In this document: positions 5,159 to 13,692 of the stretch, one piece after another
Position numbering within the stretch: the stretch's first letter is position 1
Layout: each line of letters opens with the position of its first letter
From: a virus
IMG/VR virus record: IMGVR_UViG_3300047495_000021
Coordinates: 1-44,799 of that record
Reading direction: 5' to 3' (one strand)
DNA: 44,799 bases
Position numbers and translations under genes: made by a program
Notes under the pieces: model-generated
The model's input: only the letters and a program-made list of their open reading frames with translations
What the model was told of the DNA's origin: nothing
Database searches by the model: none

Positions 5159-5306
5159 ATCAACAGGGCTAAAAATGTTTGATGTATTCGTTAATGGCAA
5201 ACATTTGTGGCGGCGACAAGCTTACACGGCTAAGACGTTGCGGCATGCTGTGAAAGCGGTTTGCCGCAACATTGATAGTATAGAAATTGTGGAGTTAATA
5301 AAATGA
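5151..5306 (+). CDS. Hypothetical early protein (51 aa)
   Basis: 51 residues from a GTG at 5151 with a strong AAGGAAGG site; the frame reaches back to 5097 without a ribosome site. Sequence (M)RRSTGLKMFDVFVNGKHLW, then a helix TLRHAVKAVCRNID and a last strand IEIVELIK. Again the strand-helix-strand plan of the small early proteins. It overlaps the lysozyme start (ATGA). Confidence 0.55.
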   Translation: MRRSTGLKMFDVFVNGKHLWRRQAYTAKTLRHAVKAVCRNIDSIEIVELIK

Positions 5307-5740
5307 CGCCAGAAGGATTAGCACGATTGAAAGCTGATGAGGCTTTTCGTGCGCAGGTTTACGATGACGCAACCGGGCGACCGATTAAACGCGGTCCGGC
5401 TGGCGGGTTTCCGTCAATTGGTTATGGTTTGAATTTGGCAACCAATGGAATTACAGAAAGCGAAGCTAGCATGCTGCTTGCTAATCGACTTGATAGCATG
5501 TGGGCAGATTTGCTAAAAATTGATCCATGGTTAGGAGCAATTAGGCCAGTTGAAAAAGACGTTGTTTTGATGGTGCAATATAACACTGGCGATGTTTATG
5601 CATTTGCTGAATTTCTTGAACAGTTGCGGCTAGGCAATTTGACTAGCGCAGCCAATGAATTGATGAATAGTCGAGCGGCGCACGAATTGCCGGAACGTTA
5701 TGCGCGAATGAGTAAGGCGCTTATCGAAGAGCATTGGTAA
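5303..5740 (+). CDS. Endolysin, T4-type lysozyme (GH24)
   Basis: 145 residues. Cleaves the glycan strands of peptidoglycan at the end of infection. The active-site region is clear: Glu13 in DEAF, Asp22 nine residues on (as E11/D20 in T4 lysozyme), then PSIGYG at 37-42 where T4 has TIGIG, so Ser38 replaces the usual Thr. Between Asp and Ser there is a loop RPIKRGPAGG of about ten residues. QYNTGDVYAF and helices to the end fit the family's C-terminal lobe. No signal peptide or SAR anchor, so release would need a holin. Coupled to the preceding gene by overlap. Confidence 0.88.
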   Translation: MTPEGLARLKADEAFRAQVYDDATGRPIKRGPAGGFPSIGYGLNLATNGITESEASMLLANRLDSMWADLLKIDPWLGAIRPVEKDVVLMVQYNTGDVYAFAEFLEQLRLGNLTSAANELMNSRAAHELPERYARMSKALIEEHW

Positions 5741-5771
5741 CGCTTTTGTGAAGGATAGACTTGCGGATTAC

Positions 5772-5806
5772 AGCGCCGGGTGCTAGCGATGCATCCGGCG
5801 CTTTCC
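5772..5806 (+). terminator. Terminator after the lysozyme
   Basis: Stem AGCGCCGGGTGC / GCATCCGGCGCT, 12 bp with one wobble pair, 7-base loop, then TTTCC. It separates the early/lysis block from the adhesin genes. Confidence 0.7.
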
Positions 5807-5820
5807 GTTAAGGGGCAACT

Positions 5821-6318
5821 ATGCCGGTTCGGTTTCAAGAATACGTTCAGATCGGCAGCGGCGTGGCTGGGGGCGGCACGGTTGACTTTGTAAGCCCGCC
5901 TAGCGGCGGCATCCCTAGCGGCGGTGTGCCGCCCCAATGCCTCACGATAGGGGATGACGGTAATCCAGCGTGGCTTAATCAGCCGGTAGACTGGACCGCC
6001 TACACTGGCGGCTTGCTAGCCGCCAGTGCCGTTTTGATGGCGATTACGGTGCAGCGGGTTTTGACGTTTCCAGCCGCAGCCGCTTTCGGGCTAAATTTGG
6101 ATATTGCTGCAACATCAAATATGGTGTTGCCGGTAAAAGAAATTGTTAGCAATGTTACTTTAGGTAATTTGATTATCATGGCTGGTAGCCGGGCTGCTAC
6201 ATGGAGCGCGGCTGGAAGCTTTAGCGTAAGCCCTATTAGCATGATCCGCGTGTTAGCGCCTAGCAGTCAGGATGCAACTGCGGCAGGCGCACAAGTCTGT
6301 GCTACGGCGCTGCGCTAA
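5821..6318 (+). CDS. Hypothetical surface/virion-associated protein (165 aa)
   Basis: 165 residues, MPVRFQEYVQIGSGVAGGGT at the start. AAGGGGC precedes the ATG. A Gly/Pro/Ser-rich N-terminal stretch (about 12-40) leads to an Ala-rich and then strand-rich C-terminal half (VTLGNLIIMAGSRAATWSAAGSF). The style is that of phage tail-fibre or decoration components: no charge clusters, many Thr/Ser/Ala. It overlaps the next gene's start and so probably forms a unit with that large adhesin-like protein. Confidence 0.55.
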   Translation: MPVRFQEYVQIGSGVAGGGTVDFVSPPSGGIPSGGVPPQCLTIGDDGNPAWLNQPVDWTAYTGGLLAASAVLMAITVQRVLTFPAAAAFGLNLDIAATSNMVLPVKEIVSNVTLGNLIIMAGSRAATWSAAGSFSVSPISMIRVLAPSSQDATAAGAQVCATALR

Positions 6319-8327
6319 TGGCCGATCCCGCGTGGACGCAAGCAAATATATTTGCTGATGCTGCTAATTTTACGTTTCCGAATTATCAGACGTGCGTGCA
6401 TTCCAATTCCGGTAATCAGCCTCAGATAATTGTTCCGGCAGCAATACAAACAACTGATAGTTGGATTTATTTAGAATTACATGCGACTTGTGACGATGCC
6501 AGCACGGAATATATTGGCGCTGGCATTATGTCACAGTCGATTGCCAACGCATCAACGCCAAACATTCGCGCGGCTGGCAATGTAGCCGCTTGCACATGGG
6601 TAGAAGATCACAGCGGCGGTGCGGCGGGCGGCATTTACAATAACGGTTCGGAATATAGCAATGCGCTTTCGTTGCCTAATCCAACATTTCAATTAGGCAT
6701 TTTAGTTAAAGGAACAACCGGGTTATGCGCGTTTACGGTTGACGGAACGAATTGGAATGGCACATATACAGCCGCGCAAATTATGGCGGGCACTGGCGCA
6801 ATTACGATGGGCTACGCTGGCCCATGGTTGCCGTTTATTAGTGCGCAAAATTACGAAGGCACAAACGTAGGATTTACTGCCGAAGTTTATGCCTCTAGCG
6901 CAAATTGTGCTTATGCATTGCCAAGCGGTGCGGCGTATCTTGCTGCAAATCCAATTTTGACGATTTCGGAAATTGTTAGCTATCTTGACGAACCTGTGCA
7001 AATTAGTTGGGAAGCTGGCAACGTTGCCACGCCTGATCTTGCATACGTTCTCAATAGAAACGCGCCAGCCAATTGCACTGGCATAACCAGCGGAACAAGC
7101 GGGCTTGCACTTGGCGCTACGTTGACGGAACAAAGCGCCGATTTAATGTATATTACGCCAGTTGCTAATCCGACGAATAAAAGTCCGACTGTTTTCTTTC
7201 CGTCGAATAATCCGCCCGAAGGCGCTGGTGCATTGCTTTACAGCGACGGCGGTGGAAATTTATCAAGCGTATTCGCTAGCGTTTCAAATGCATTAAGTGT
7301 TACCGGCTTTATTTTTTCAATGTATTTTGAAGCCGCTTCTACTTCCGGCACTGAAAACGTGACTGGCGGTAACAATTTAGAAATAACGTCTAATGGCACC
7401 GGCACGGGTTTGCCGTATTATTCGACTAGTGGCAATTTCGGCACTGTTAGCGGAAGCAATAACCAAAATGGTTATATTGGATTAGCGGCGATTACTGGCC
7501 CAAGCGAAGTGCCTATTTTTACGGCTACCACGATCAGCGGCACAGTGATTTTGACGCAATCTGGCACAGCTACAACGATGAACGCCACCATAAAAAACAA
7601 TGGCACGATTTCGACTTTTTCAAACGGCTTTTCTACTGATGGCCCATTTGCTAACGTTGAATTAGACAGCGGCGATATTTTTCCAGGCTATGACACAACT
7701 TACAACTATAGCTTGGCAATATATGCAGTTGCATTGCCTGAAATTCTGACAATCGACAACGCTAGCTATTCGACTGGCACGTTGACAATTGAAGGCGAAA
7801 GCAATTCGCCATATCTTCATCAGTTAAATATCAGCACGAATAACGGAACGACGGCAGAACCGGCTTCAACGCTTGTTTTAGACGCGGATGCAGGCACCTA
7901 TAACGCTACGCTACTCGGCACGCTTGCTAATGGTGTATATCCTCTCCAATCGTTTGACGTGCCTAATAGCACTGCTTCAAATGTCTATACGCTTTCGATT
8001 GTGCCGCCGCCATCAGAAACGCTTACACTGCTTTCTGTATCTGGCACAATTGGCGGCACGCTTTCAATTGTTGGCACTGTGACTAATGACAGCACGTTAA
8101 CCGGTTTGAATTATTCCACGAATGCCGGAAGCAGTTACAGCGCGTCTAGCAATTTTACGGTAAACGAAACTGGATCGTTTTCGTGCAGCGGTTCGATGCT
8201 ATCGGCTGGCACGTTTGTAATTGGCGTTGAAGATATAGTGACAGACGATGTTTCAAATTTTTTAACCTTGGTTTTGTCGCCGCCTTCCACAGCATCCGGT
8301 TTGCTCAACATTCATACGGCTATGTAA
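6318..8327 (+). CDS. Large adhesin-like protein with Ig-like repeats (669 aa)
   Basis: 669 residues, very poor in Lys/Arg and rich in Asn, Thr, Ser and Gly, as in exported or virion beta-proteins. About residues 1-210 have a jelly-roll/SPRY-like pattern (YIGAGIMSQS, LGILVKGTTGLCAFTVDGTN). The last third has two or more Ig-like repeats beginning EILTIDNASYSTGTLTIEGE and ETLTLLSVSGTIGGTLSIVG. Likely a receptor-binding or host-attachment protein on the particle. It lies about 20 kb from the fibre genes in the tail block, so its position is unusual. No depolymerase motif seen. Confidence 0.6.
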   Translation: MADPAWTQANIFADAANFTFPNYQTCVHSNSGNQPQIIVPAAIQTTDSWIYLELHATCDDASTEYIGAGIMSQSIANASTPNIRAAGNVAACTWVEDHSGGAAGGIYNNGSEYSNALSLPNPTFQLGILVKGTTGLCAFTVDGTNWNGTYTAAQIMAGTGAITMGYAGPWLPFISAQNYEGTNVGFTAEVYASSANCAYALPSGAAYLAANPILTISEIVSYLDEPVQISWEAGNVATPDLAYVLNRNAPANCTGITSGTSGLALGATLTEQSADLMYITPVANPTNKSPTVFFPSNNPPEGAGALLYSDGGGNLSSVFASVSNALSVTGFIFSMYFEAASTSGTENVTGGNNLEITSNGTGTGLPYYSTSGNFGTVSGSNNQNGYIGLAAITGPSEVPIFTATTISGTVILTQSGTATTMNATIKNNGTISTFSNGFSTDGPFANVELDSGDIFPGYDTTYNYSLAIYAVALPEILTIDNASYSTGTLTIEGESNSPYLHQLNISTNNGTTAEPASTLVLDADAGTYNATLLGTLANGVYPLQSFDVPNSTASNVYTLSIVPPPSETLTLLSVSGTIGGTLSIVGTVTNDSTLTGLNYSTNAGSSYSASSNFTVNETGSFSCSGSMLSAGTFVIGVEDIVTDDVSNFLTLVLSPPSTASGLLNIHTAM

Positions 8328-8412
8328 ACAAACTGTTGTGAAAATAGCGCAAGAGTTTGAAAGTGCAGAAAAATCTAGTGACTTCACGATTACTTGTGTA
8401 TGAAGCAAAGGC

Positions 8413-8466
8413 GGCGCGTTAATCGTTACCCCTTTGTCACACATGCAAAACAAAGGAAAACGCGCC
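8413..8466 (+). promoter_or_regulatory. Nested hairpin hiding the ribosome site of the 8467 gene
   Basis: GGCGCGTT (8413-8420) pairs with AACGCGCC (8459-8466), ending just before the ATG. Inside it CCTTTGT (8431-8437) pairs with ACAAAGG (8450-8456). The AAAGGAAAA ribosome site lies within and between the 3' arms, so the folded leader should block translation initiation. Confidence 0.55.
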
Positions 8467-8898
8467 ATGTATGCCATTGCAGAAAAATCATACGCGTTTA
8501 AGGGTAACTTCAATATGGCTGCAATTAGTGAGAAATTCGACTGGAAAATTCAATTAGGTTCAATTTTAGTTGGCATACAGTTGCTTGCCTATGCCGCTAT
8601 CTATCTTATTAACGATCATCAAACAAATGCACTTAACGCAGCAAATAACGTTATTATAATGCAGAAGCTTGAAGCAATTTCAATGCAAATGCCTCTGACT
8701 AATCGCAATATAGAAATCAGCGCAAATCGCATTTCACAATTGGAAAGTCAATATAGCGAAGTGCGGGACAGAATTACGCAATTGCAACAATTTGAAGCGA
8801 CAACCGAGCAAACGCTTATTCAATTACGAGAAAGTTACAGCGAATTGGTTGCCGCTTCTCAAGAACGCGCGCCGGTTAATCGCCCGCATGGACGTTAA
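8467..8898 (+). CDS. Membrane-anchored coiled-coil protein (i-spanin- or holin-like)
   Basis: 143 residues from the ATG at 8467; another ATG at 8517 (MAAISEKFDWK) is possible. One membrane segment (about GSILVGIQLLAYAAIYLI), then a long charged helix with heptads (ISQLESQYSEVRDRITQLQQ). N-terminal anchor plus periplasmic coiled coil is the plan of inner-membrane spanins (Rz). It overlaps a lipoprotein-type gene at 8888, as Rz overlaps Rz1. Assignment is by architecture only. Confidence 0.55.
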   Translation: MYAIAEKSYAFKGNFNMAAISEKFDWKIQLGSILVGIQLLAYAAIYLINDHQTNALNAANNVIIMQKLEAISMQMPLTNRNIEISANRISQLESQYSEVRDRITQLQQFEATTEQTLIQLRESYSELVAASQERAPVNRPHGR

Positions 8899-9250
8899 AC
8901 TTAAGCCGTTGTTTTGGGCAATTGTTGGAAGCATTTGCTTGTGGGGGCTAATTGTATTTGCGGTTGTGTTGATTGCCATGGCAATTACCGGCTGCACAGC
9001 CGCGCCAGTCGCTCCTAAGCAGCCCGTGGCACTGCTTGCCCACGTCATTAGCCCTGCCGATCCTTTGGCATATTGTGGGCATGAGGGGGCTTATGTGGCC
9101 GCGTTGAAGCCTATTCGCACAGCTAAACAACTGGCTGATTATACAAACCGGCTGGAAACATCGCGCGAAAAGCTATTGACTTCGCTGCAAAATTGTGACG
9201 AAAAGCGAGCAAAGCTTTTTGATATGGTGCAGCATGACGTTGCTAGATAG
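8888..9250 (+). CDS. Putative lipoprotein (o-spanin-like, 120 aa)
   Basis: 120 residues from the ATG at 8888. N-terminal KLK, a long hydrophobic stretch (about 8-33) and a lipobox-like AITGC with Cys36, then an Ala/Pro stretch and a helical C-terminus (AKQLADYTNRLETSREKLLT). The start lies inside the end of the upstream coiled-coil gene. Order and overlap suggest the outer-membrane partner of a two-component spanin. The hydrophobic region is longer than in a usual lipoprotein signal, so a plain membrane protein is the alternative. Confidence 0.5.
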   Translation: MDVKLKPLFWAIVGSICLWGLIVFAVVLIAMAITGCTAAPVAPKQPVALLAHVISPADPLAYCGHEGAYVAALKPIRTAKQLADYTNRLETSREKLLTSLQNCDEKRAKLFDMVQHDVAR

Positions 9251-9629
9251 TTTGGCCGCGATTGCGCAAGTCACTGCCGAAGCATGCGCACCAATTATCG
9301 CGGTCGCATTACTTCGCAAAGTCGGTTTGGATAAAGATGCCGCTGCTAATACTGCGGTAACAACGGCGATTACTCGCGCGGCAGGTTTGGCAATTGCCGA
9401 AGGCGTCAAGCGCGGCGATCCTCTGTTGAAAAACGAAACTACATTGCACCCGGCGCTTGGGATTGCTTTGAGTTATTTTCAGGCGGCGGCTGGCGATGCT
9501 GCTAAGCGGTTAAAAGTATCGCCTGATATGGTCGCACAAAAGTTAGCATCACAATTGACGTTGACGCTTCACGTTCCAACGGTGCAGGTTGCAACGCCTA
9601 TGGTTGTTAACAATATAAAAGAAGGATAA
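9234..9629 (+). CDS. Hypothetical Ala-rich protein, possible LLH-type holin (131 aa)
   Basis: 131 residues from the ATG at 9234, overlapping the previous stop. The N-terminal helix SLAAIAQVTAEACAPIIAVA is moderately hydrophobic, followed by an Ala/Thr-rich segment and an amphipathic C-terminal half (GDAAKRLKVSPDMVAQKLAS). Some LLH-family holins have this plan of one N-terminal membrane helix plus helical domain. Context between two lipoprotein-like genes supports a cell-envelope role. Weak assignment. Confidence 0.45.
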   Translation: MTLLDSLAAIAQVTAEACAPIIAVALLRKVGLDKDAAANTAVTTAITRAAGLAIAEGVKRGDPLLKNETTLHPALGIALSYFQAAAGDAAKRLKVSPDMVAQKLASQLTLTLHVPTVQVATPMVVNNIKEG

Positions 9630-9634
9630 CCAAA

Positions 9635-9892
9635 ATGCATAAAATTTTTTATGGCTGCTTGTTGATTATTTTGCCGTCGATTGCCGCATGTTCTTCACAG
9701 CAACAGGCACAAGCGCAAGTTGATGCGGCGGCGCTGTGCCAGCTTGGGGCACTCGCGGCGACGGCAGACCCTGCCCTCGCCAAGCACAACCCCACGGCGG
9801 TTGCGGCGGCTGCTACAGGCTGTGCAGCGGCCCCGCAGGTTGGCACGATCCTAGCGCCGGTTTTGACGAAGCCAGCCGCCACAACCCCGTAG
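9635..9892 (+). CDS. Small lipoprotein (85 aa)
   Basis: 85 residues with a clean lipoprotein signal: MHKIFYGCLLIILPSIAACS, lipobox SIAAC with Cys at about 19. The mature part is Gln/Ala-rich (SSQQQAQAQVDAAALCQLGA) and ends in Pro/Thr. Such small outer-membrane lipoproteins occur as Rz1-like spanins or as superinfection-exclusion factors. Last gene before a strong terminator. Confidence 0.6.
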   Translation: MHKIFYGCLLIILPSIAACSSQQQAQAQVDAAALCQLGALAATADPALAKHNPTAVAAAATGCAAAPQVGTILAPVLTKPAATTP

Positions 9893-9916
9893 CGTTGCGT
9901 CTATCTAACGTGATAG

Positions 9917-9946
9917 AAAAGGCCAGCCGCAACGCTGGCCTTTTTA
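9917..9946 (+). terminator. Rho-independent terminator before the packaging genes
   Basis: GGCCAGC (9921-9927) pairs with GCTGGCC (9934-9940), extended by AAAA/TTTT, and followed by TTTTTATTT. It separates the lysis cluster from the virion operon. Confidence 0.9.
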
Positions 9947-9960
9947 TTTGAGTATTGATC

Positions 9961-10449
9961 ATGTCGCGTATTCAGGTTCAACCGTATTGCCCTTTTGGCC
10001 GTGATACCTCATGGATGACGCAGACAATAATTGAAGGTTATATTTACGCATGGATTAAAGGCGAGCGGTTTGCCGAAACATATATTTCAAAATATGCTGG
10101 CGGCGATTTGATAAAAATTTCTACGTTTAAAGAAGTGTTAGTTGATGACATGGATTTTGATGATTTAAAAGATCAAATTTGGGAAGAAATGAATTTGCCC
10201 GCTGTTGGAACAATTGAATACCATATATGGCAAATCGAAAGACTGTTGCAAAGCCCGTATTTAATTCAAACAGAATTGGCGAAGCTGTATAAAATACTTG
10301 GCGAATACCGTGGTTGGATTGCTAAGCCTGGTGAAGCGAAAGTTTCGACTACGGTTGTTACCATAAACGATACGCGCGCTGATCTTACTACTATGAACGA
10401 AGCACAAGCAGAAATTCTTTATCATAACGTGATGACCGGCAGAAATTAA
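9961..10449 (+). CDS. terS: Putative terminase small subunit
   Basis: 162 residues from the ATG at 9961, directly upstream of and abutting the large terminase. Mostly helical: TQTIIEGYIYAWIKGERFAE, DFDDLKDQIWEEMNLP, then IEYHIWQIERLLQSPYLIQT. The central helices fit an oligomerising DNA-recognition subunit, but no helix-turn-helix can be named. Position is the main evidence. The C-terminal segment STTVVTINDTRADL is strand-like, as in the barrel part of some TerS. Confidence 0.55.
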   Translation: MSRIQVQPYCPFGRDTSWMTQTIIEGYIYAWIKGERFAETYISKYAGGDLIKISTFKEVLVDDMDFDDLKDQIWEEMNLPAVGTIEYHIWQIERLLQSPYLIQTELAKLYKILGEYRGWIAKPGEAKVSTTVVTINDTRADLTTMNEAQAEILYHNVMTGRN

Positions 10450-12078
10450 ATGCCGGTGCCGTTTGAATTTGATTTCGTTAAGCCTGATTATCGTAAGGTT
10501 TTTATTCATCGCATCAAAGCGAAGGAACAACTTTCCGATCCTTCAATTCTTATTGCGATGAAAAGTTACTACAAACAAAACCCGGCGCAATTCATAAACG
10601 ATTGGGGCTGCACAGTTGATCCGCGCAATATCGAAATCGGTTTGCCTTCGCTAATTCCTTTTATTTTGTTTCCAAAACAAGAGGAATGGTGCGACTGGCT
10701 TATGGAGCATTGGCGCGGGCGGTCCCCTGGCCTATGCGAAAAAAGCCGTGATATGGGTTTGACGTGGCTTGCCATTTCCATGGCATGCACGCTTTGCCTT
10801 TTTAACGATGGGCTATCTATCGGCTTTGGCTCGCGTTTGCTGAATTACGTTGATCAAATCGGCAACCCTAAATCAATTTTTTGGCGAGCGCGTGAATTTT
10901 TAAAATATATTCCGGCCGAATTTAAAGGCGGGTGGGATGTAAACAAACATGCGCCATTTTGCCGCATAATTTTTCCAGGAACAAATAGCACAATTACAGG
11001 CGAAGGCGGCGACAACATTGGGCGCGGCGATCGGCAATCAATATATTTTATTGACGAAAGCGCGCATCTTGAACGCCCGCACCTTATAGAAGCTTCGCTT
11101 TCAGCAACCACGAATTGCCGCATTGATATTTCTAGCGCGGCAGGTTCTGACAATGTTTTTGCGCAGAAACGGCACAGTGGCAAAATTGATGTTTTTACAA
11201 TGCACTGGCGCGATGATCCGCGCAAAAATCCCGCTATAAAATTTATGTATAAAGGGCAACTAGTTAACTGGTATGAAAAGCAACAAATCGACTTAGACGA
11301 AGTAACGTTAGCGCAGGAAGTTGATATAAATTATTCCGCCTCCATGGAAGGTATCGTTTTGCCTTCCAAATGGGTGCAAGCGGCCATCGGCGCGGCTGAA
11401 AAACTTGGCATTAAAGTGCGCGGCATTCGCGATGCTGCACTAGACGTTGCTGATCAAGGCCGCGATTTAAATGCGTTTGCCGGTAAGTATGGTATTGAAT
11501 TGCACTATCTAACGGAATGGACTGGCAAAGATAGCGACACACTTTATACGGTAGAAAAAGCGTTTCTTTGCGCGGATGAATTTGAAGCCGAAAAATTACA
11601 GTATGATGCTGATGGTATAGGCGCGCTTGTGCGCGGTGATAGCCGTATGATCAACGAAAGACGTGCTAGCAAAAAAGAACGCATCTTAACTGTCATTCCA
11701 TTTCGCGGTTCTGGCGAAGTTATAGACCCAACAAAAGAAACCGTTAAAGGTAGAAAAAACGAAGATTATTTTGGCAATCGAAAAGCACAAGCATGGTGGG
11801 CGCTACGGCTGAAATTCCAAAATACGTTTCGTGCAATTGAAAGCTTACGGCTTAGGGTTAAATTCGAGTATGATCCTGATAACTTGATTTCAATTTCGCC
11901 AACATTGCCTTTGCTGTCAAAGCTTATTATGGAATTATCGCAACCGACTTACACGCCTAACACAGCGGGCAAGATTATCATAAATAAGCAGCCAGACAAT
12001 ACCAAATCACCAAATCTTGCTGATAGCGTTATGATGCTCTATAGTCCCGCAAAGCGCGCAACTGGCTTGTTTTCCTAA
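10450..12078 (+). CDS. terL: Terminase large subunit
   Basis: 542 residues. Motor ATPase and nuclease that packages DNA into the prohead. An atypical Walker A region CEKSRDMGLTW at 96-106 is in the usual TerL place, Walker B IYFIDE at 198-203 is followed by SAH, and the coupling region contains SATTNCRIDISSA. The nuclease domain begins near RGIRDAALDVAD (Asp332). Length is typical. It directly precedes the portal gene, as usual. High confidence. Confidence 0.93.
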   Translation: MPVPFEFDFVKPDYRKVFIHRIKAKEQLSDPSILIAMKSYYKQNPAQFINDWGCTVDPRNIEIGLPSLIPFILFPKQEEWCDWLMEHWRGRSPGLCEKSRDMGLTWLAISMACTLCLFNDGLSIGFGSRLLNYVDQIGNPKSIFWRAREFLKYIPAEFKGGWDVNKHAPFCRIIFPGTNSTITGEGGDNIGRGDRQSIYFIDESAHLERPHLIEASLSATTNCRIDISSAAGSDNVFAQKRHSGKIDVFTMHWRDDPRKNPAIKFMYKGQLVNWYEKQQIDLDEVTLAQEVDINYSASMEGIVLPSKWVQAAIGAAEKLGIKVRGIRDAALDVADQGRDLNAFAGKYGIELHYLTEWTGKDSDTLYTVEKAFLCADEFEAEKLQYDADGIGALVRGDSRMINERRASKKERILTVIPFRGSGEVIDPTKETVKGRKNEDYFGNRKAQAWWALRLKFQNTFRAIESLRLRVKFEYDPDNLISISPTLPLLSKLIMELSQPTYTPNTAGKIIINKQPDNTKSPNLADSVMMLYSPAKRATGLFS

Positions 12079-12090
12079 AGGATATTTTAT

Positions 12091-13689
12091 ATGTGGCCGT
12101 TTGGAAAAGCTAAGCCGGTTGAAGTCACCCGTAAGAAAAGCGGTGGTATTTTTTCAACAGATGGTGAGGTAGAAATTGGCGAACGCAAGCTAGTTAAATT
12201 GCCCGATCCGCAAATACCATTGCCCACAATTCATATTGAAGGACTGGGCATGGATGATAACGGCGACGGATCATATTCATTAAAATTTAATCTATCACAA
12301 GCCTGCGGTGTGCCTGAAGCGCAAATAGAATGGTATGGCTTGCAGTCATTTATTGGTTATCAGCTTTGCGCGATTTTAGCGCAGCATTGGCTTGTAGCTA
12401 AGGCGTGCGCGATGCCGGGCCGTGATGCGGTGCGCAACGGCTATGAGTTGTCGGTTGATGATGGTAGCGACATTGATGTAAAAATAATAGCAGCGATTAA
12501 AAAAGCTGATAAGAAATTTAAGATCAAAAAACAGTTGCAAGATTTTGCTAATTTTGGGCGCGTTTTTGGTATACGGCATGCGTTGTTTAAAGTCGATAGC
12601 CCTGATCCAGAATACTATGCGAAGCCGTTTAACATTGACGGTGTTTTGCCCGGTTCATATCGCGGCATCAAACAAATTGATCCTTACTGGATTACGCCAG
12701 AATTGACTTCGCAAAATCTTGTCAATCCAGGTTCGGAGGGATTTTACGAACCGGAATACTGGCGTGTCAACGGTATGGGGCTTATTCATAAATCGCATTT
12801 GTGCATTTTTAGAACGGGCGAAGTTGCAGACATTTTGAAGCCGTCATATTTTTACGGCGGTGTAAGTATTCCACAACGTATTTATGAACGCATATACGCA
12901 GCCGAACGATCAGCTAATGAAGCGCCGATGCTTTTGCTTACAAAGCGCTTGACGATTATGTATGCGGATTTGAGTGCGGCAATTGCTGATCCGCAAAAGT
13001 TTGCCGAGCGTATGCAATGGTGGACGGAAAATCGCGACAATTGGGGCGTAAAAATTTGTGGCGAAGAGGAAAAAATAGACCAGAAAGATACGGCGCTAAC
13101 CGAAGTTGATAACGTCATTATGACGCAATACCAAATTGTTGCCGCTATTTCCGAAGTGCCGGGCACAAAAATGATGGGCACGCAACCAAAAGGATTTAAT
13201 TCGACTGGCGATTACGAAGAAAGTAGTTACCATGAAATGCTAGAAAGTATGGAGGAAAACGATTTAACCCCGTTGCTTGATAAACATTACGAATTAGTTG
13301 TGCAATCGGTTGTAAAACAGAAATTTCCTGATCAAGCCGCATTTGAAATTAGTGTAAATTGGAACGAATTGGATGCTATGACAGCCGCCGAACAAGCTGA
13401 AGTTAATGCGACTAAGGCGACAACTGGACTTGCGCTAATTCAGGGCGGCGTAATTGACAGTCAGATTGAACACACGCGAATTGTTAATGACAAGAATAGC
13501 GGTTACAGCGGTATGCCGGAAGAAGTGCCGCCGATGCCGGATGACCCTAACCCTGATGGTCCGGCTGATAACATGCCCCAGGCTGGCGGCGGGGCTGTGC
13601 TAGGGCAGACAACCGAAGAAGCAGCGGCGGCAGGTGCGGCCAAGGCGTTGCCCCATCCGCCGCGCCCTAAAGCCCCGGCTGGGCATTAA
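12091..13689 (+). CDS. Portal protein (DUF1073 type)
   Basis: 532 residues. Forms the dodecameric ring through which DNA passes. The region LAQHWLVAKACAMPGRDAVR followed by NGYEL is the DUF1073 portal signature; later segments YYAKPFNIDGVLPGSYRG and KMMGTQPKGFNSTGDYEESS fit the same family. The last 50 residues are a Pro/Gly/Ala-rich tail. The start follows AAAGGATATTTT. It sits between terminase and head morphogenesis protein, the standard order. Confidence 0.88.
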   Translation: MWPFGKAKPVEVTRKKSGGIFSTDGEVEIGERKLVKLPDPQIPLPTIHIEGLGMDDNGDGSYSLKFNLSQACGVPEAQIEWYGLQSFIGYQLCAILAQHWLVAKACAMPGRDAVRNGYELSVDDGSDIDVKIIAAIKKADKKFKIKKQLQDFANFGRVFGIRHALFKVDSPDPEYYAKPFNIDGVLPGSYRGIKQIDPYWITPELTSQNLVNPGSEGFYEPEYWRVNGMGLIHKSHLCIFRTGEVADILKPSYFYGGVSIPQRIYERIYAAERSANEAPMLLLTKRLTIMYADLSAAIADPQKFAERMQWWTENRDNWGVKICGEEEKIDQKDTALTEVDNVIMTQYQIVAAISEVPGTKMMGTQPKGFNSTGDYEESSYHEMLESMEENDLTPLLDKHYELVVQSVVKQKFPDQAAFEISVNWNELDAMTAAEQAEVNATKATTGLALIQGGVIDSQIEHTRIVNDKNSGYSGMPEEVPPMPDDPNPDGPADNMPQAGGGAVLGQTTEEAAAAGAAKALPHPPRPKAPAGH

Positions 13690-13692
13690 GCC

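Noticed and set aside
6723-7133. Antisense 136-residue frame in the adhesin gene
   Set aside because: No ribosome site, and the rightward frame is continuous over 669 codons.
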